Positions 24,283 through 31,818 of a stretch of 37,040 bases of DNA are shown here, in pieces. How positions within the stretch are numbered: the first letter of the stretch is position 1; each line of letters starts with the position of its first letter. The translations under genes and the position numbers were made by a program. Below the pieces are notes generated by a model. It searched no databases and was not told where the DNA came from. It saw nothing but the letters and a program-made list of their open reading frames with translations. The stretch is taken from positions 522 to 37,561 of the forward strand of contig DITZ01000098.1 in the NCBI GenBank assembly GCA_002422985.1, in the 5' to 3' direction. The stretch is from Sphingomonadales bacterium UBA6171. Lineage in GTDB: Bacteria > Pseudomonadota > Alphaproteobacteria > Sphingomonadales > Sphingomonadaceae.

Positions 24283-24310
24283 AAAAAGGCCGGGGCAAGC
24301 CCGGCCTTTT
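24283..24310 (-). terminator. Bidirectional-looking rho-independent terminator between rpmA and obgE
   Basis: A 7-bp perfect GC stem GGCCGGG/CCCGGCC with a 5-base loop (GCAAG), followed on the minus strand by TTTTTC and flanked on the plus strand by TTTTCC. Read from rplU-rpmA it is a textbook terminator. Its T-run ends about 23 bases before the obgE start codon, so either obgE depends on readthrough or its promoter lies within or upstream of the hairpin. Confidence 0.75.
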
Positions 24311-24357
24311 CCCGATTCACATCTGTGTCGCTGCATTCGGCGGCCGAAGCTGCCGGA

Positions 24358-24457
24358 TGATGCCGCGACCAGCGCCGCCGGATTATTCCGCGGCCTGCGC
24401 CGCCAGACTATTCTGCGGCCTGCGCCGCCAGACTATTCTGCGGCCTGCGCCGCAATG
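24358..24457 (-). repeat. Four 25-bp tandem copies derived from the rpmA 3' end
   Basis: The 25-base unit CTATTCTGCGGCCTGCGCCG plus CCAGA occurs at 24408-24432, nearly at 24433-24457 (which codes the last residues IAAQAAE and the stop of rpmA), at 24383-24407 with a few changes, and in a more diverged form at 24358-24382. On the minus strand each later copy again reads AAQAAE-stop or close to it, though 25 is not a multiple of three. It appears to be repeated duplication of the gene end into the 3' untranslated region before the terminator. Confidence 0.75.
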
Positions 24458-24699
24458 ATCGACACATATTTCCGGCCCTGCTTGCCGTCGTGGAACTTCA
24501 CCCGGCCGTCCGCCGTGGCGAACAGCGTATGGTCCCGGCCGAGGCCGACATTGCTGCCGGGGTAGAATTTCGTGCCGCGCTGGCGAACGATGATGTTGCC
24601 GGCCACGACTTCCTGATCGCCGAACCGCTTCACGCCCAGGCGCTTGGAGTTGGAGTCGCGACCGTTGCGGGATGAACCGCCTGCCTTTTTATGTGCCAT
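24433..24699 (-). CDS. rpmA: 50S ribosomal protein bL27
   Basis: An 88-residue large-subunit protein whose N-terminus reaches the peptidyl-transferase centre. It begins MAHKKAGGSSRNGRDSNSKR, the universal bL27 start, and continues RLGVKRFGDQEVVAGNIIVR, RGTKFYPGSNVGLGRDHTLF and DGRVKFHDGKQGRKYVS. No N-terminal extension needing cleavage is present. GAGGAG lies about 8 bases before the ATG. It follows rplU by 19 bases. The C-terminal AAQAAE and its TAG stop are within a tandem repeat unit. Confidence 0.98.
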   Translation of the reverse strand: MAHKKAGGSSRNGRDSNSKRLGVKRFGDQEVVAGNIIVRQRGTKFYPGSNVGLGRDHTLFATADGRVKFHDGKQGRKYVSIIAAQAAE

Positions 24700-24718
24700 C
24701 TCTGTCTGCTCCTCAGTC

Positions 24719-25015
24719 TCAGGCGATCGACAGAATCTTCAGCACCGTCTGGTGCTGGCGATGGCCGTTCTTGCGCCGGTAATTTTGGCGGCGGCGCTTC
24801 TTGAAGATCACCACCTTGTCGCCCTTGTTCTGGGCAAGGATTTCGGCCGTCACCTTCACGCCGTCGGCAACCATCAGGGCGCCGCCGTCGGAGACGAGGA
24901 GAACATCGCCAAGCTCGATGGTTGCACCTGCCTCGCCGGGCAGACGCTCCACCGTGATATTATCTTCGGCGGCTACCCGATATTGCTTGCCGCCCGTGCG
25001 CACCACCGCGAACAT
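24719..25015 (-). CDS. rplU: 50S ribosomal protein bL21
   Basis: A 98-residue large-subunit protein. It begins MFAVVRTGGKQYRVAAEDNI and has the basic rRNA-binding end FKKRRRQNYRRKNGHRQ followed by TVLKILSIA, which is the standard bL21 pattern. AAGGAA is placed about 7 bases before the ATG. It is the first gene of the rplU-rpmA pair; a promoter with a perfect -35 and an 8-bp leader hairpin stand in the 108 bases upstream. Confidence 0.98.
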   Translation of the reverse strand: MFAVVRTGGKQYRVAAEDNITVERLPGEAGATIELGDVLLVSDGGALMVADGVKVTAEILAQNKGDKVVIFKKRRRQNYRRKNGHRQHQTVLKILSIA

Positions 25016-25045
25016 GATTCGTTCCTTGCTTCAACAAGACATGAG

Positions 25046-25110
25046 CGCGGCAAACAACGGAGGTTGCCGCGAAAGGCGGCGACCTATGCCAGACGGCGGC
25101 GCTTTGTCAA
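25046..25110 (-). promoter_or_regulatory. rplU promoter and leader hairpin
   Basis: On the minus strand a perfect -35 TTGACA (25105-25110) is followed after 16-17 bases by CATAGG/ATAGGT (25082-25088) as a weak -10. The resulting leader of about 60 bases contains an 8-bp perfect stem CGCGGCAA/TTGCCGCG (25046-25053 with 25064-25071, 10-base loop). Leaders of r-protein operons often carry autoregulatory binding sites; whether bL21 binds this one is not known. The promoter lies just past the end of the TPR gene. Confidence 0.5.
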
Positions 25111-25123
25111 CCTTCGGCGCGCC

Positions 25124-25891
25124 TCATTCGCTGGCAAGATGGCCAAAAGGCCCGAGTTTGCGGGCGACGGCGCGTGCCGCCTCCGGTCCCTCGGCCTCCA
25201 TCGTGGCGAGGATGATGCGGCTGTTGCGCTGCATCAGCCGCTCCAGCCCGTCGGTGGGCGTTGCCGCGGCCGCGCGGGTCAGCAGCACCCTGGCACGCGG
25301 CGCATTGCGGGCGGACAGCATCAGCAGCGTGGAGGCATGGAAATAGGGCACCACCGGGTCTGCGCCCTTCACCATGCCGGCCTTCTCGAAATTGCGCAGC
25401 GCCTCGCCCTCTTTTGCGCCCAGCGCCGCGCCCGCCAGGAATCGGCCCAGCGTGGCGACCGACTGGCCATGCCAGCCGCCCAGTGCGCCCAGCGCCATCG
25501 GATCGGATGGCCGGGTTTTCAGCACGGTTTCGAACAGCCGCCGCGCCTGTTTGGCACCGCCGGGGGATTTTTCCAGCTTGGCGATATAGCCGAGCACGAT
25601 GCCCAGTTGCAGCGTTGCATCCAGATTGCCGGGGCTGCGCCGCAGCACGGTGCCGATATCGGCCTCCGCCTGTTTCAGCAACCGGGTGGCGGCGGCGCGG
25701 TCACGGCTCATCCAGGCGGCTTCCACGGAAGCGGCGCGACTGGCGGTGATGAGGCCGCTGTCGGTCGCCTCGCGCCGGCCGCTTTCGGCGGCTTCGGCAA
25801 AGCGGCCGGCAACAAAAGCGTCCGATGCACTCGCCGCGGCCACCGGCTGTGCTGTCAGCAGCAGGATGGCAAGGGCGGCCCGGCAGATCAT
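25124..25891 (-). CDS. Exported TPR-like protein of unknown function
   Basis: A 255-residue protein with a short signal peptide MICRAALAILLLTAQPVAA, probably cleaved near AAA-SA, so periplasmic. The rest is almost entirely helical with tetratricopeptide-like spacing: GRFAEAAESGRREA, AATRLLKQAEADIGTVLRR-SPGNLDATLQLGIV, AKQARRLFETVLKTRPSDPMALGAL and RARVLLTRAAAATPTDG. The last helices end PFGHLASE. No catalytic motif was seen. The ATG is in an ATGA overlap with the lysK stop, so it is translated with lysK, but there is no obvious functional link. Similar small exported TPR proteins next to lysK occur in sphingomonads as far as I recall. Confidence 0.75.
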   Translation of the reverse strand: MICRAALAILLLTAQPVAAASASDAFVAGRFAEAAESGRREATDSGLITASRAASVEAAWMSRDRAAATRLLKQAEADIGTVLRRSPGNLDATLQLGIVLGYIAKLEKSPGGAKQARRLFETVLKTRPSDPMALGALGGWHGQSVATLGRFLAGAALGAKEGEALRNFEKAGMVKGADPVVPYFHASTLLMLSARNAPRARVLLTRAAAATPTDGLERLMQRNSRIILATMEAEGPEAARAVARKLGPFGHLASE

Positions 25892-27510
25892 GCGCCGGCC
25901 ACCACGGTGTCGCTCAGGGCGTCGGCTATGAGCCTGCGGCTGTTTTCAACGCCATAAAGCGCAAAGAAAGTGCCCATGCGCGGGCCCTGGGGGCTGCCGA
26001 GCAGAATTTCATACAGCGCCTGAAACCAGCCGCGTAGCGGCTCGAACGCGTGGCGCTTGCCGATTTCATACACTTCATTCTGAATCGATTCGGCGTCCGA
26101 TTGCGGGTTGGCGGCCAGCCAGTCCGCCAGTTCCCGCAGCGCGGCGGCTTCGCGCGCATCCGGCGCGCGGCGTTTCAGCGTCGGCGCGACATGGTCTGTA
26201 TGGAAGCCGATCGCCGCGTCCACCATCGCCTTCAGCCGCGGGTCGCCGGCCGGATCGCAATCCGGCGCATAGCGTTTCAGGAAGGCCCCCAGCATGGCGG
26301 CATCGGACGCGCCCGACACAGCCACCAGATTGAGCAGCAGCGCGAAGCTGACGGGCGGCGCATAGGCCGGCGGCGGCCCGCCGTGCACATGGAAGCTGGG
26401 GTTGCCCAACTGCTCCTTCGGCGTCTGGCGCGGGAAGGCGGCGACGAACTGGAAATATTCGTCCATCGCCTTGGGAATCACGCCCAGATACAGTTTCTTC
26501 GCCGCGCGCGGCTGCTGGAACATATAAAAGGCCAGGCTTTCCGGCGGGGCATAGCGCAGCCATTGCTCGATCGTCAGGCCATTGCCCCTGGTCTTGGAAA
26601 TTTTCGCGCCATTTTCGTCCAGGAACAGCTCGTAATTAAAGCCTTCGGGCGGCCTCGCCCCCAGGATCCGGGCGATTTTGGAGCTGAGGCTGACCGAATC
26701 GATCAGGTCTTTGCCCGCCATCTCATAGTCGATGCCCAGCGCCACCCAGCGCATCGCCCAGTCGACCTTCCACTGGAGCTTGCAATGGCCGCCGGTGACG
26801 GGAACGGTAACAGACTCGCCGGTTTCCGGGTCGGCATAGCTTATGGTGCCGGCGGCCGGGTCGCGCGCCGTCAGCGGCACCTGCAACACCTTCCCCGTGC
26901 GGGGGCACAGCGGCAGAAAGGGCGAATAGCTGGCCTGCCGTTCGGTCCCCAGCGTGGGCAGCATCACCGCCATGATGGCGTCATACCGCTCCAGCACCAG
27001 CCGGAGCGTCGCATCGAACCGGCCCGACCTGTAGCATTGGGTGGAGGACAGAAATTCATAATCGAAGCCGAAACTGTCGAGAAAGGCCCGCAGCCGGGCA
27101 TTGTTGTGCGCGCCGAAACTGTCATGCGTGCCAAAGGGATCGGGCACGCGGGTAAGCGGCAGGTCCAGCGCCGCCTTCAGCGCCTCCTGATTGGGCAGAT
27201 GCGGCGGCACCTTGCGCATGCCGTCCATATCATCCGAAAAGGCGATAAGCTGCGTGGGCACATCGGGGCGCAGCAGCGCAAAGGCGCGGCGGACCATGGT
27301 GGTGCGCACCACTTCGCCAAAGGTGCCGATATGCGGCAGACCCGACGGGCCATAGCCGGTCTCGAAAATCACGCCATGCGCCGGGAAGCCGTCGGCATAG
27401 CGGGCGATGAGCTTGCGCGCTTCTTCGAACGGCCAGGCCTTGCTGACACTGGCTTCGGCGGCCAAGAGGGCAAGATCGGCGCTGGAAAGGGATGCGAGTC
27501 CGGTAAACAT
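25888..27510 (-). CDS. lysK: Lysyl-tRNA synthetase, class I
   Basis: A 540-residue class I (Rossmann-fold) LysRS that charges tRNA-Lys, the archaeal type found also in many Alphaproteobacteria instead of the usual class II LysS. Motifs: HIGH-like GPSGLPHIGTFGEV (residues 54-66) and KMSKS-like KISKTRGNGLT, plus AFSDDMDGMRKVPPHLPN, LSSTQCYRSGRFD and FYMFQQPRAAKKLYLGVIPKA, which are typical of the family. The start at 27510 matches homologs (MFTGLASLSSADLALL); the upstream open frame has no support. Its ATG shares a CATG with the ATG of the divergent helicase, leaving no intergenic space. Confidence 0.96.
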   Translation of the reverse strand: MFTGLASLSSADLALLAAEASVSKAWPFEEARKLIARYADGFPAHGVIFETGYGPSGLPHIGTFGEVVRTTMVRRAFALLRPDVPTQLIAFSDDMDGMRKVPPHLPNQEALKAALDLPLTRVPDPFGTHDSFGAHNNARLRAFLDSFGFDYEFLSSTQCYRSGRFDATLRLVLERYDAIMAVMLPTLGTERQASYSPFLPLCPRTGKVLQVPLTARDPAAGTISYADPETGESVTVPVTGGHCKLQWKVDWAMRWVALGIDYEMAGKDLIDSVSLSSKIARILGARPPEGFNYELFLDENGAKISKTRGNGLTIEQWLRYAPPESLAFYMFQQPRAAKKLYLGVIPKAMDEYFQFVAAFPRQTPKEQLGNPSFHVHGGPPPAYAPPVSFALLLNLVAVSGASDAAMLGAFLKRYAPDCDPAGDPRLKAMVDAAIGFHTDHVAPTLKRRAPDAREAAALRELADWLAANPQSDAESIQNEVYEIGKRHAFEPLRGWFQALYEILLGSPQGPRMGTFFALYGVENSRRLIADALSDTVVAGA

Positions 27511-30244
27511 GGCGGTCTCTTTGCCATATCCCGCCCTTGTGGCAAGCCACGCCGGGCTTTGGCGTGCCGATACGGACGGCGCGGTGAGCGGCCTGTCGCG
27601 CGGCGAGGCCCTGGGGGCGCTGGCCGATTCGCCGCATATCATCCTGTGCGCGCCGATGCTGGCATCGCGGCTGGGCGTGGCGGAAATCTCCGGGCTGGAC
27701 CTGCTGGAGCTGTGGGCCTTTGTGCATCCGGCGCAATTCCTCGTGCCGTCGGCCAGGGCGCTGGCAGCGGCGCTGGGCCTGCCCGCGCCCGGCGATGGCG
27801 CGGACGAAGCACGGCTGTTGCAGGCGGCGGCCGCGAAACTGGCCCGGCGGGTGGTGCACCCGCGCTGGGCGGCGCGGGCAGGGGCTGCGGAGAGCCTTGA
27901 GCGGCTGGCGCGGCGCGGCTGGACCTGGGCCGGTGCGATGACGCCGCTGCTGCCGCCGCCGGAAAAGCGCGCGGCCGGATTGTTCGAGATATTGCCGCAG
28001 TTTGACGATGCGCCGCCGCGCGCCGCGCCGCATGTGGTGCTGCTGGATGCGCCATCTGTTGCCGGGCGGCTGCGCGATCTGGCGGGCAGCCGGCGGGAGC
28101 CACGCCCCGGCCAGCAGGCGGTGGCGGCGGCGATGATGCACGGTTTCCAGCCGCGCGAAAGCGAGGACGGGCCGAATCTGGTGCTGGCACGCGCGGGCAC
28201 CGGCATCGGCAAGACGCTGGGCTATCTGGCGCCGGCCAGCCTGTGGGCGGAACGATCGGGTGGTGTAGTGTGGATTTCCACATACACCCGCGCGCTGCAA
28301 CGGCAATTGCGCGCCGAGGCCGGGCGCAGCCTGCCGGAGATGGTGGCCGCCGGCCGGGTGGTGGTGCGCAAGGGGCGGGAAAATTATCTCTGCCTGCTGA
28401 ATCTGGAGGATGCGCAGGCCGGGGCCTTTACCGGCCGGGCGGCGATTTTTGCCGAGCTGGTGGCGCGCTGGGCGCGATTCTCTGCCGATGGCGACATGGT
28501 GGGCGGCGATCTGCCCGGCTGGCTGGCCGGCCTGTTCCGCCGATCCGGGGCCTTGCCGGCGCTGACCGACCGGCGCGGCGAATGTATCCGCGCCGCCTGT
28601 CCGCATTTCCGCCGCTGCTTTATCGAACGCAGCATCAGGGCGGGCGACGCGGCCTCCATCGTGATCGCCAATCATGCGCTGGTGATGGCGAATGCCGTGC
28701 GGGCGCGCGCCGAAGGCTCGGCGGTGACGCGCATGGTGTTTGACGAAGGCCATCATCTGGAATCGGCGGCCGATAGCGCCTTTTCGGTGCTGCTGTCCGG
28801 CGGCGAGGCCATCGAGCTGCGCCGCTGGCTGCTGGGGCCGGAGCGTGAGGCCCGGCGCGCCGGGCGGCGGCGCGGGCTGGCGGCGCGGCTGACCGATATC
28901 AGCAGCCATTCGGGGCCGGGCGGCACGGCGCTGGAGGCGGTGCTGGATGCCGCGCGCGCGCTTCCGGCCAGTGACTGGCTGAGCCGCATCGCAGCGGGCG
29001 AACCATCGGGCGCGGTGGAGACATTGTTGGCAGAGGTGCGGACGCTGATCCTCGCGCGGGCACCCGAGGGTGATGCTGATCGCGGCTTCACGCTGGAGAC
29101 GGAGATTGCCGCGCTGCCGCCCGCGCTGCTGGAGGCGGCGGGCAATGCAGCCGGCGCCCTGCACCGGCTGAAGCGCGGGCTGGATACCCTGCGCGCCGCG
29201 CTGGACGATGTGGTGAAGGCAGCGCCGGAATGGCTGGATTCGGCGGGCGAGGCCCGGCTGATTGCCGCCGAACAGGGCTGCCGGCTGCGCGGCGAGCAGG
29301 TCGCGCAGTGGGAAAAGCTGCTGGCCCGGGTGGCCGCCAATCCCGACCCCGATTTCGTGGACTGGTTTGGCCTGGTGCGCGGCGACGGGCGGGAGCTGGA
29401 TTGCGGCATCTGGCGGCACTGGCTGGACCCGACCCGGCCGCTGGCGGGCGCGGTGCTGGCACCGGCGCATGGCGTGGTGCTGACATCAGCGACGCTGCCG
29501 GAGCCGCTGGAGGCAGCTGGCGGCGCTGCGCATCTGGCGGTCGGGCCACGGCTTATACGGGTGGAAAGCCCGTTTGATTATAAAAGCCAGGCGCGGGTGA
29601 TTATCGTGACCGACGTGACACGCGGCGACGCCGCCTCGCTCGCCAATGCCTATGGCCGGCTGATCGAGGCGGCGGGCGGCGGCACGCTTGGCCTGTTCAC
29701 CGCCATTGCCCGGCTGCGCGCGGTGCACAGCCGCATCGCCGACCGGCTGGCGCGGGCCGGGCTGCCGCTGCTTGCACAGCATGTCGATTCGGTGGACAGC
29801 GGCACGCTGGTCGATCTGTTCCGCGCCGACCCGCACGCTTCGCTGTTTGGCACCGATGCCCTGCGCGATGGGGTGGATGTGCCGGGCAGTTCGCTCCGGC
29901 AGATTATCTTCGAAGGGGTGCCATGGTCGCGCCCGACGGTGCTGAACGCGGCGCGGCGGGCGGCCTTTGGCGGGGCGAGCCATGAGGATGCGGCGGTGCG
30001 GGGCCGGCTGGCGCAGGCGTTCGGGCGGCTGATACGCAAGGCCGATGACCGGGGCGTATTCGTGCTGCTGGGGGCAGCGGTGCCGTCGCGGCTGCTGGAT
30101 TGTTTTCCGGCCGGCGTGCCGGTGGAGCGGATGGGGCTGGCGGATGCCATCGAAGCGGTGCGCGCATCGCTGGCAGGCGCTTGCGAAGCGGACGCCAGCG
30201 CCGTAACGGAGGGGCAAATCCCGCCGGAGACAGGAACAGAATGA
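27509..30244 (+). CDS. DinG/XPD-like ATP-dependent DNA helicase with Fe-S cluster motif
   Basis: A 911-residue superfamily 2 helicase. An N-terminal region of about 195 residues has no recognised motif. The helicase core begins with PRPGQQAVAAAMM, Walker A AGTGIGKT (229-236), four cysteines suited to a 4Fe-4S cluster (C295, C359, C364, C370 in NYLC, GECIRAACPHFRRC), Walker B-like DEGH (412-415), and later LTSATLPEP, FGTDALRDGVDVPG and the arginine finger region QAFGRLIRK. Such enzymes unwind DNA 5' to 3' and resolve R-loops or G-quadruplexes. Homologs begin near SLPYPALxASHAG; ATG 27509 fits, TTG 27521 is an alternative. Its stop overlaps the sixA start (ATGA). Confidence 0.9.
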   Translation: MAVSLPYPALVASHAGLWRADTDGAVSGLSRGEALGALADSPHIILCAPMLASRLGVAEISGLDLLELWAFVHPAQFLVPSARALAAALGLPAPGDGADEARLLQAAAAKLARRVVHPRWAARAGAAESLERLARRGWTWAGAMTPLLPPPEKRAAGLFEILPQFDDAPPRAAPHVVLLDAPSVAGRLRDLAGSRREPRPGQQAVAAAMMHGFQPRESEDGPNLVLARAGTGIGKTLGYLAPASLWAERSGGVVWISTYTRALQRQLRAEAGRSLPEMVAAGRVVVRKGRENYLCLLNLEDAQAGAFTGRAAIFAELVARWARFSADGDMVGGDLPGWLAGLFRRSGALPALTDRRGECIRAACPHFRRCFIERSIRAGDAASIVIANHALVMANAVRARAEGSAVTRMVFDEGHHLESAADSAFSVLLSGGEAIELRRWLLGPEREARRAGRRRGLAARLTDISSHSGPGGTALEAVLDAARALPASDWLSRIAAGEPSGAVETLLAEVRTLILARAPEGDADRGFTLETEIAALPPALLEAAGNAAGALHRLKRGLDTLRAALDDVVKAAPEWLDSAGEARLIAAEQGCRLRGEQVAQWEKLLARVAANPDPDFVDWFGLVRGDGRELDCGIWRHWLDPTRPLAGAVLAPAHGVVLTSATLPEPLEAAGGAAHLAVGPRLIRVESPFDYKSQARVIIVTDVTRGDAASLANAYGRLIEAAGGGTLGLFTAIARLRAVHSRIADRLARAGLPLLAQHVDSVDSGTLVDLFRADPHASLFGTDALRDGVDVPGSSLRQIIFEGVPWSRPTVLNAARRAAFGGASHEDAAVRGRLAQAFGRLIRKADDRGVFVLLGAAVPSRLLDCFPAGVPVERMGLADAIEAVRASLAGACEADASAVTEGQIPPETGTE

Positions 30245-30777
30245 AGCGGCTCAGTCTGTTGCGCCACGCAAAGTCGAGCTGGGATGACCCGGTGGAGCGC
30301 GATTATGATCGGCCCCTGAATGGCCGAGGCCGGCGCGCGGCGCGGCGCATGGGCGAGTTTCTGCGCGACGAGGGGTTTGCGTTTGACGCCATCCTCGCCT
30401 CGCCGGCCCTGCGCATCCGCCAGACGCTGGAGGGTGTGGAAGAAGGGCTGGGCCGCAAGCTGGACGTGGCCTGGGACAAGCGCATCTATATGGCCTCTGG
30501 CGCGACGCTGCTGGGCGTGGTGCAGGAGGTGGCGGACAATGTCGGGCATCTGCTGCTGGTGGGGCATAATCCGGGGCTGGAGGATCTGTGTCTGGACGCG
30601 AGCGCCGGTCATGGATCGGAGCATCGCGATGCGGCCGAGGTGAAATATCCGACCGCCTCCTTCGCCACGCTGCGCTTCCCGGCGGAGCGCTGGGCAGATG
30701 TGGGGGAGGGGATGGCCGATGTCGTCACCTTTGTGCGCCCGCGCGACCTGGATGCGACGCTGGGACCGGACGATTGA
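30241..30777 (+). CDS. SixA-type histidine phosphatase family protein
   Basis: A 178-residue member of the histidine phosphatase (phosphoglycerate mutase-like) superfamily, closest to SixA. The nucleophilic H9 is in LLRHAKSSWDD with the SixA-type RHAKS motif; DRPLNGRGRRAARRMG, SPALRIRQTLEG and the second histidine in LVGHNPGLEDL complete the site. SixA removes phosphate from phosphohistidine of signalling or PTS proteins; the true substrate here is unknown. ATG overlaps the helicase stop (ATGA); the alr start follows six bases after the stop, so it is part of a plus-strand operon. Confidence 0.88.
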   Translation: MKRLSLLRHAKSSWDDPVERDYDRPLNGRGRRAARRMGEFLRDEGFAFDAILASPALRIRQTLEGVEEGLGRKLDVAWDKRIYMASGATLLGVVQEVADNVGHLLLVGHNPGLEDLCLDASAGHGSEHRDAAEVKYPTASFATLRFPAERWADVGEGMADVVTFVRPRDLDATLGPDD

Positions 30778-30783
30778 CGCGCA

Positions 30784-31818
30784 ATGCCTGATTCCGATGT
30801 TTCCCCGCTGCGCATCCGCTGTGACGCGCGCGCATTGCAGGCGAATTTCCGCTGGTTTGCGGCGAAAGCCGGCGTGCCGGCAGCCGCGGCGGTGAAGGCG
30901 GACGCCTATGGCACCGGCGTCGCCGGGGCGGTGCCGGCGCTGCTCGCGGCCGGCTGCACGCGCTTTCTGGTGTCGAGCTGGGCGGAAGCGCTTGCCGTGC
31001 CGCCGCTGGCCGCCGGGCTGCTGGTGCTGCATGGTTTTACCGCCGATTGCGCGGGCGCGGCCCTGGCCCTGCCGCAGGCGCGGCCGGTGCTGAACACGAT
31101 GGCGCAGGTGGCGCAATGGGCGCAGGTTTTTCCGGCGCGCACGGCGGATCTGATGGTGGATACGGGGATGAACCGGCTGGGCATCGCCCCGGCCGATGTG
31201 GCGGCGGCGCTGGCGCTGGTGCCGGTTCATACGCTGCACAGCCATCTGGCCTGCGCGGATCAGCCCGGCCATCCGCTGAACGCTGTGCAGCTCGCCTGTT
31301 TTGGCGACCTGGTGGCCGCGACCCCGCATCTGGCGCATAATCTGGCCAATTCGGCGGCGGTATGCCTGGGGCGGGACTGGAGCTTCAGCGGTGTTCGGCC
31401 CGGCATCGGCCTGTATGGCGGGCATCCGCATGAAGATGCGCCCGGCGCGCGGGTGGCGACGCCCGAAGCGCGGGTGATCCAGCAGCGCATGGTGCCGGCG
31501 GGGCAGGCGGTGGGCTATGGGGCGGAATCCATGGCCGCGCATGACCGGCGCGTGGCCATAGTGAATATCGGCTATGCGGATGGCGTGCCGCGCGGGCTGG
31601 GGCGGCATCTGTTTGCGCTGGCCGGCGACCGGCGCTTTCCGGCGGTAGGGCGGATTTCGATGGACATGCTGGCGATCGATGTGACGGGCGGGGATGTGGC
31701 TGAAGGCGACTGGCTGGCGCTGGACTGGGATCTGGCGGCGCTGTCGGCGCTTTCGGGTTTTTCGGAATATGAACTGTTGACCGGGCTTTCCCGACGTGCG
31801 CCAAGGCGCTGGCAATGA
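30784..31818 (+). CDS. alr: Alanine racemase
   Basis: A 344-residue PLP enzyme converting L- to D-alanine for peptidoglycan. K38 in AAVKADAYGTG carries the cofactor; the second catalytic base is the tyrosine in QAVGYGAESM. Others: MVDTGMNRLGI, HSHLACAD, SFSGVRPGIGLYGG, NIGYADGVPRGL and GRISMDMLAIDVT. It is slightly shorter than the typical 360-380 residues owing to compact loops. Begins six bases after sixA and ends in an ATGA overlap with mlaE. The context (cell-wall precursor plus lipid transport) is envelope maintenance. Confidence 0.94.
   Translation: MPDSDVSPLRIRCDARALQANFRWFAAKAGVPAAAAVKADAYGTGVAGAVPALLAAGCTRFLVSSWAEALAVPPLAAGLLVLHGFTADCAGAALALPQARPVLNTMAQVAQWAQVFPARTADLMVDTGMNRLGIAPADVAAALALVPVHTLHSHLACADQPGHPLNAVQLACFGDLVAATPHLAHNLANSAAVCLGRDWSFSGVRPGIGLYGGHPHEDAPGARVATPEARVIQQRMVPAGQAVGYGAESMAAHDRRVAIVNIGYADGVPRGLGRHLFALAGDRRFPAVGRISMDMLAIDVTGGDVAEGDWLALDWDLAALSALSGFSEYELLTGLSRRAPRRWQ

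Noticed and set aside
24358..24457. Possible CRISPR-like array
   Set aside because: Copies are directly adjacent with no spacers, they include the end of rpmA, and no cas genes are nearby.
26050..31815. Several very long antisense frames (616 codons over lysK, 746 over lysK/helicase, 721 over helicase/sixA/alr)
   Set aside because: All lie opposite genes with complete motif sets; they arise from high GC and lack of stop codons, with no ribosome sites or domains.
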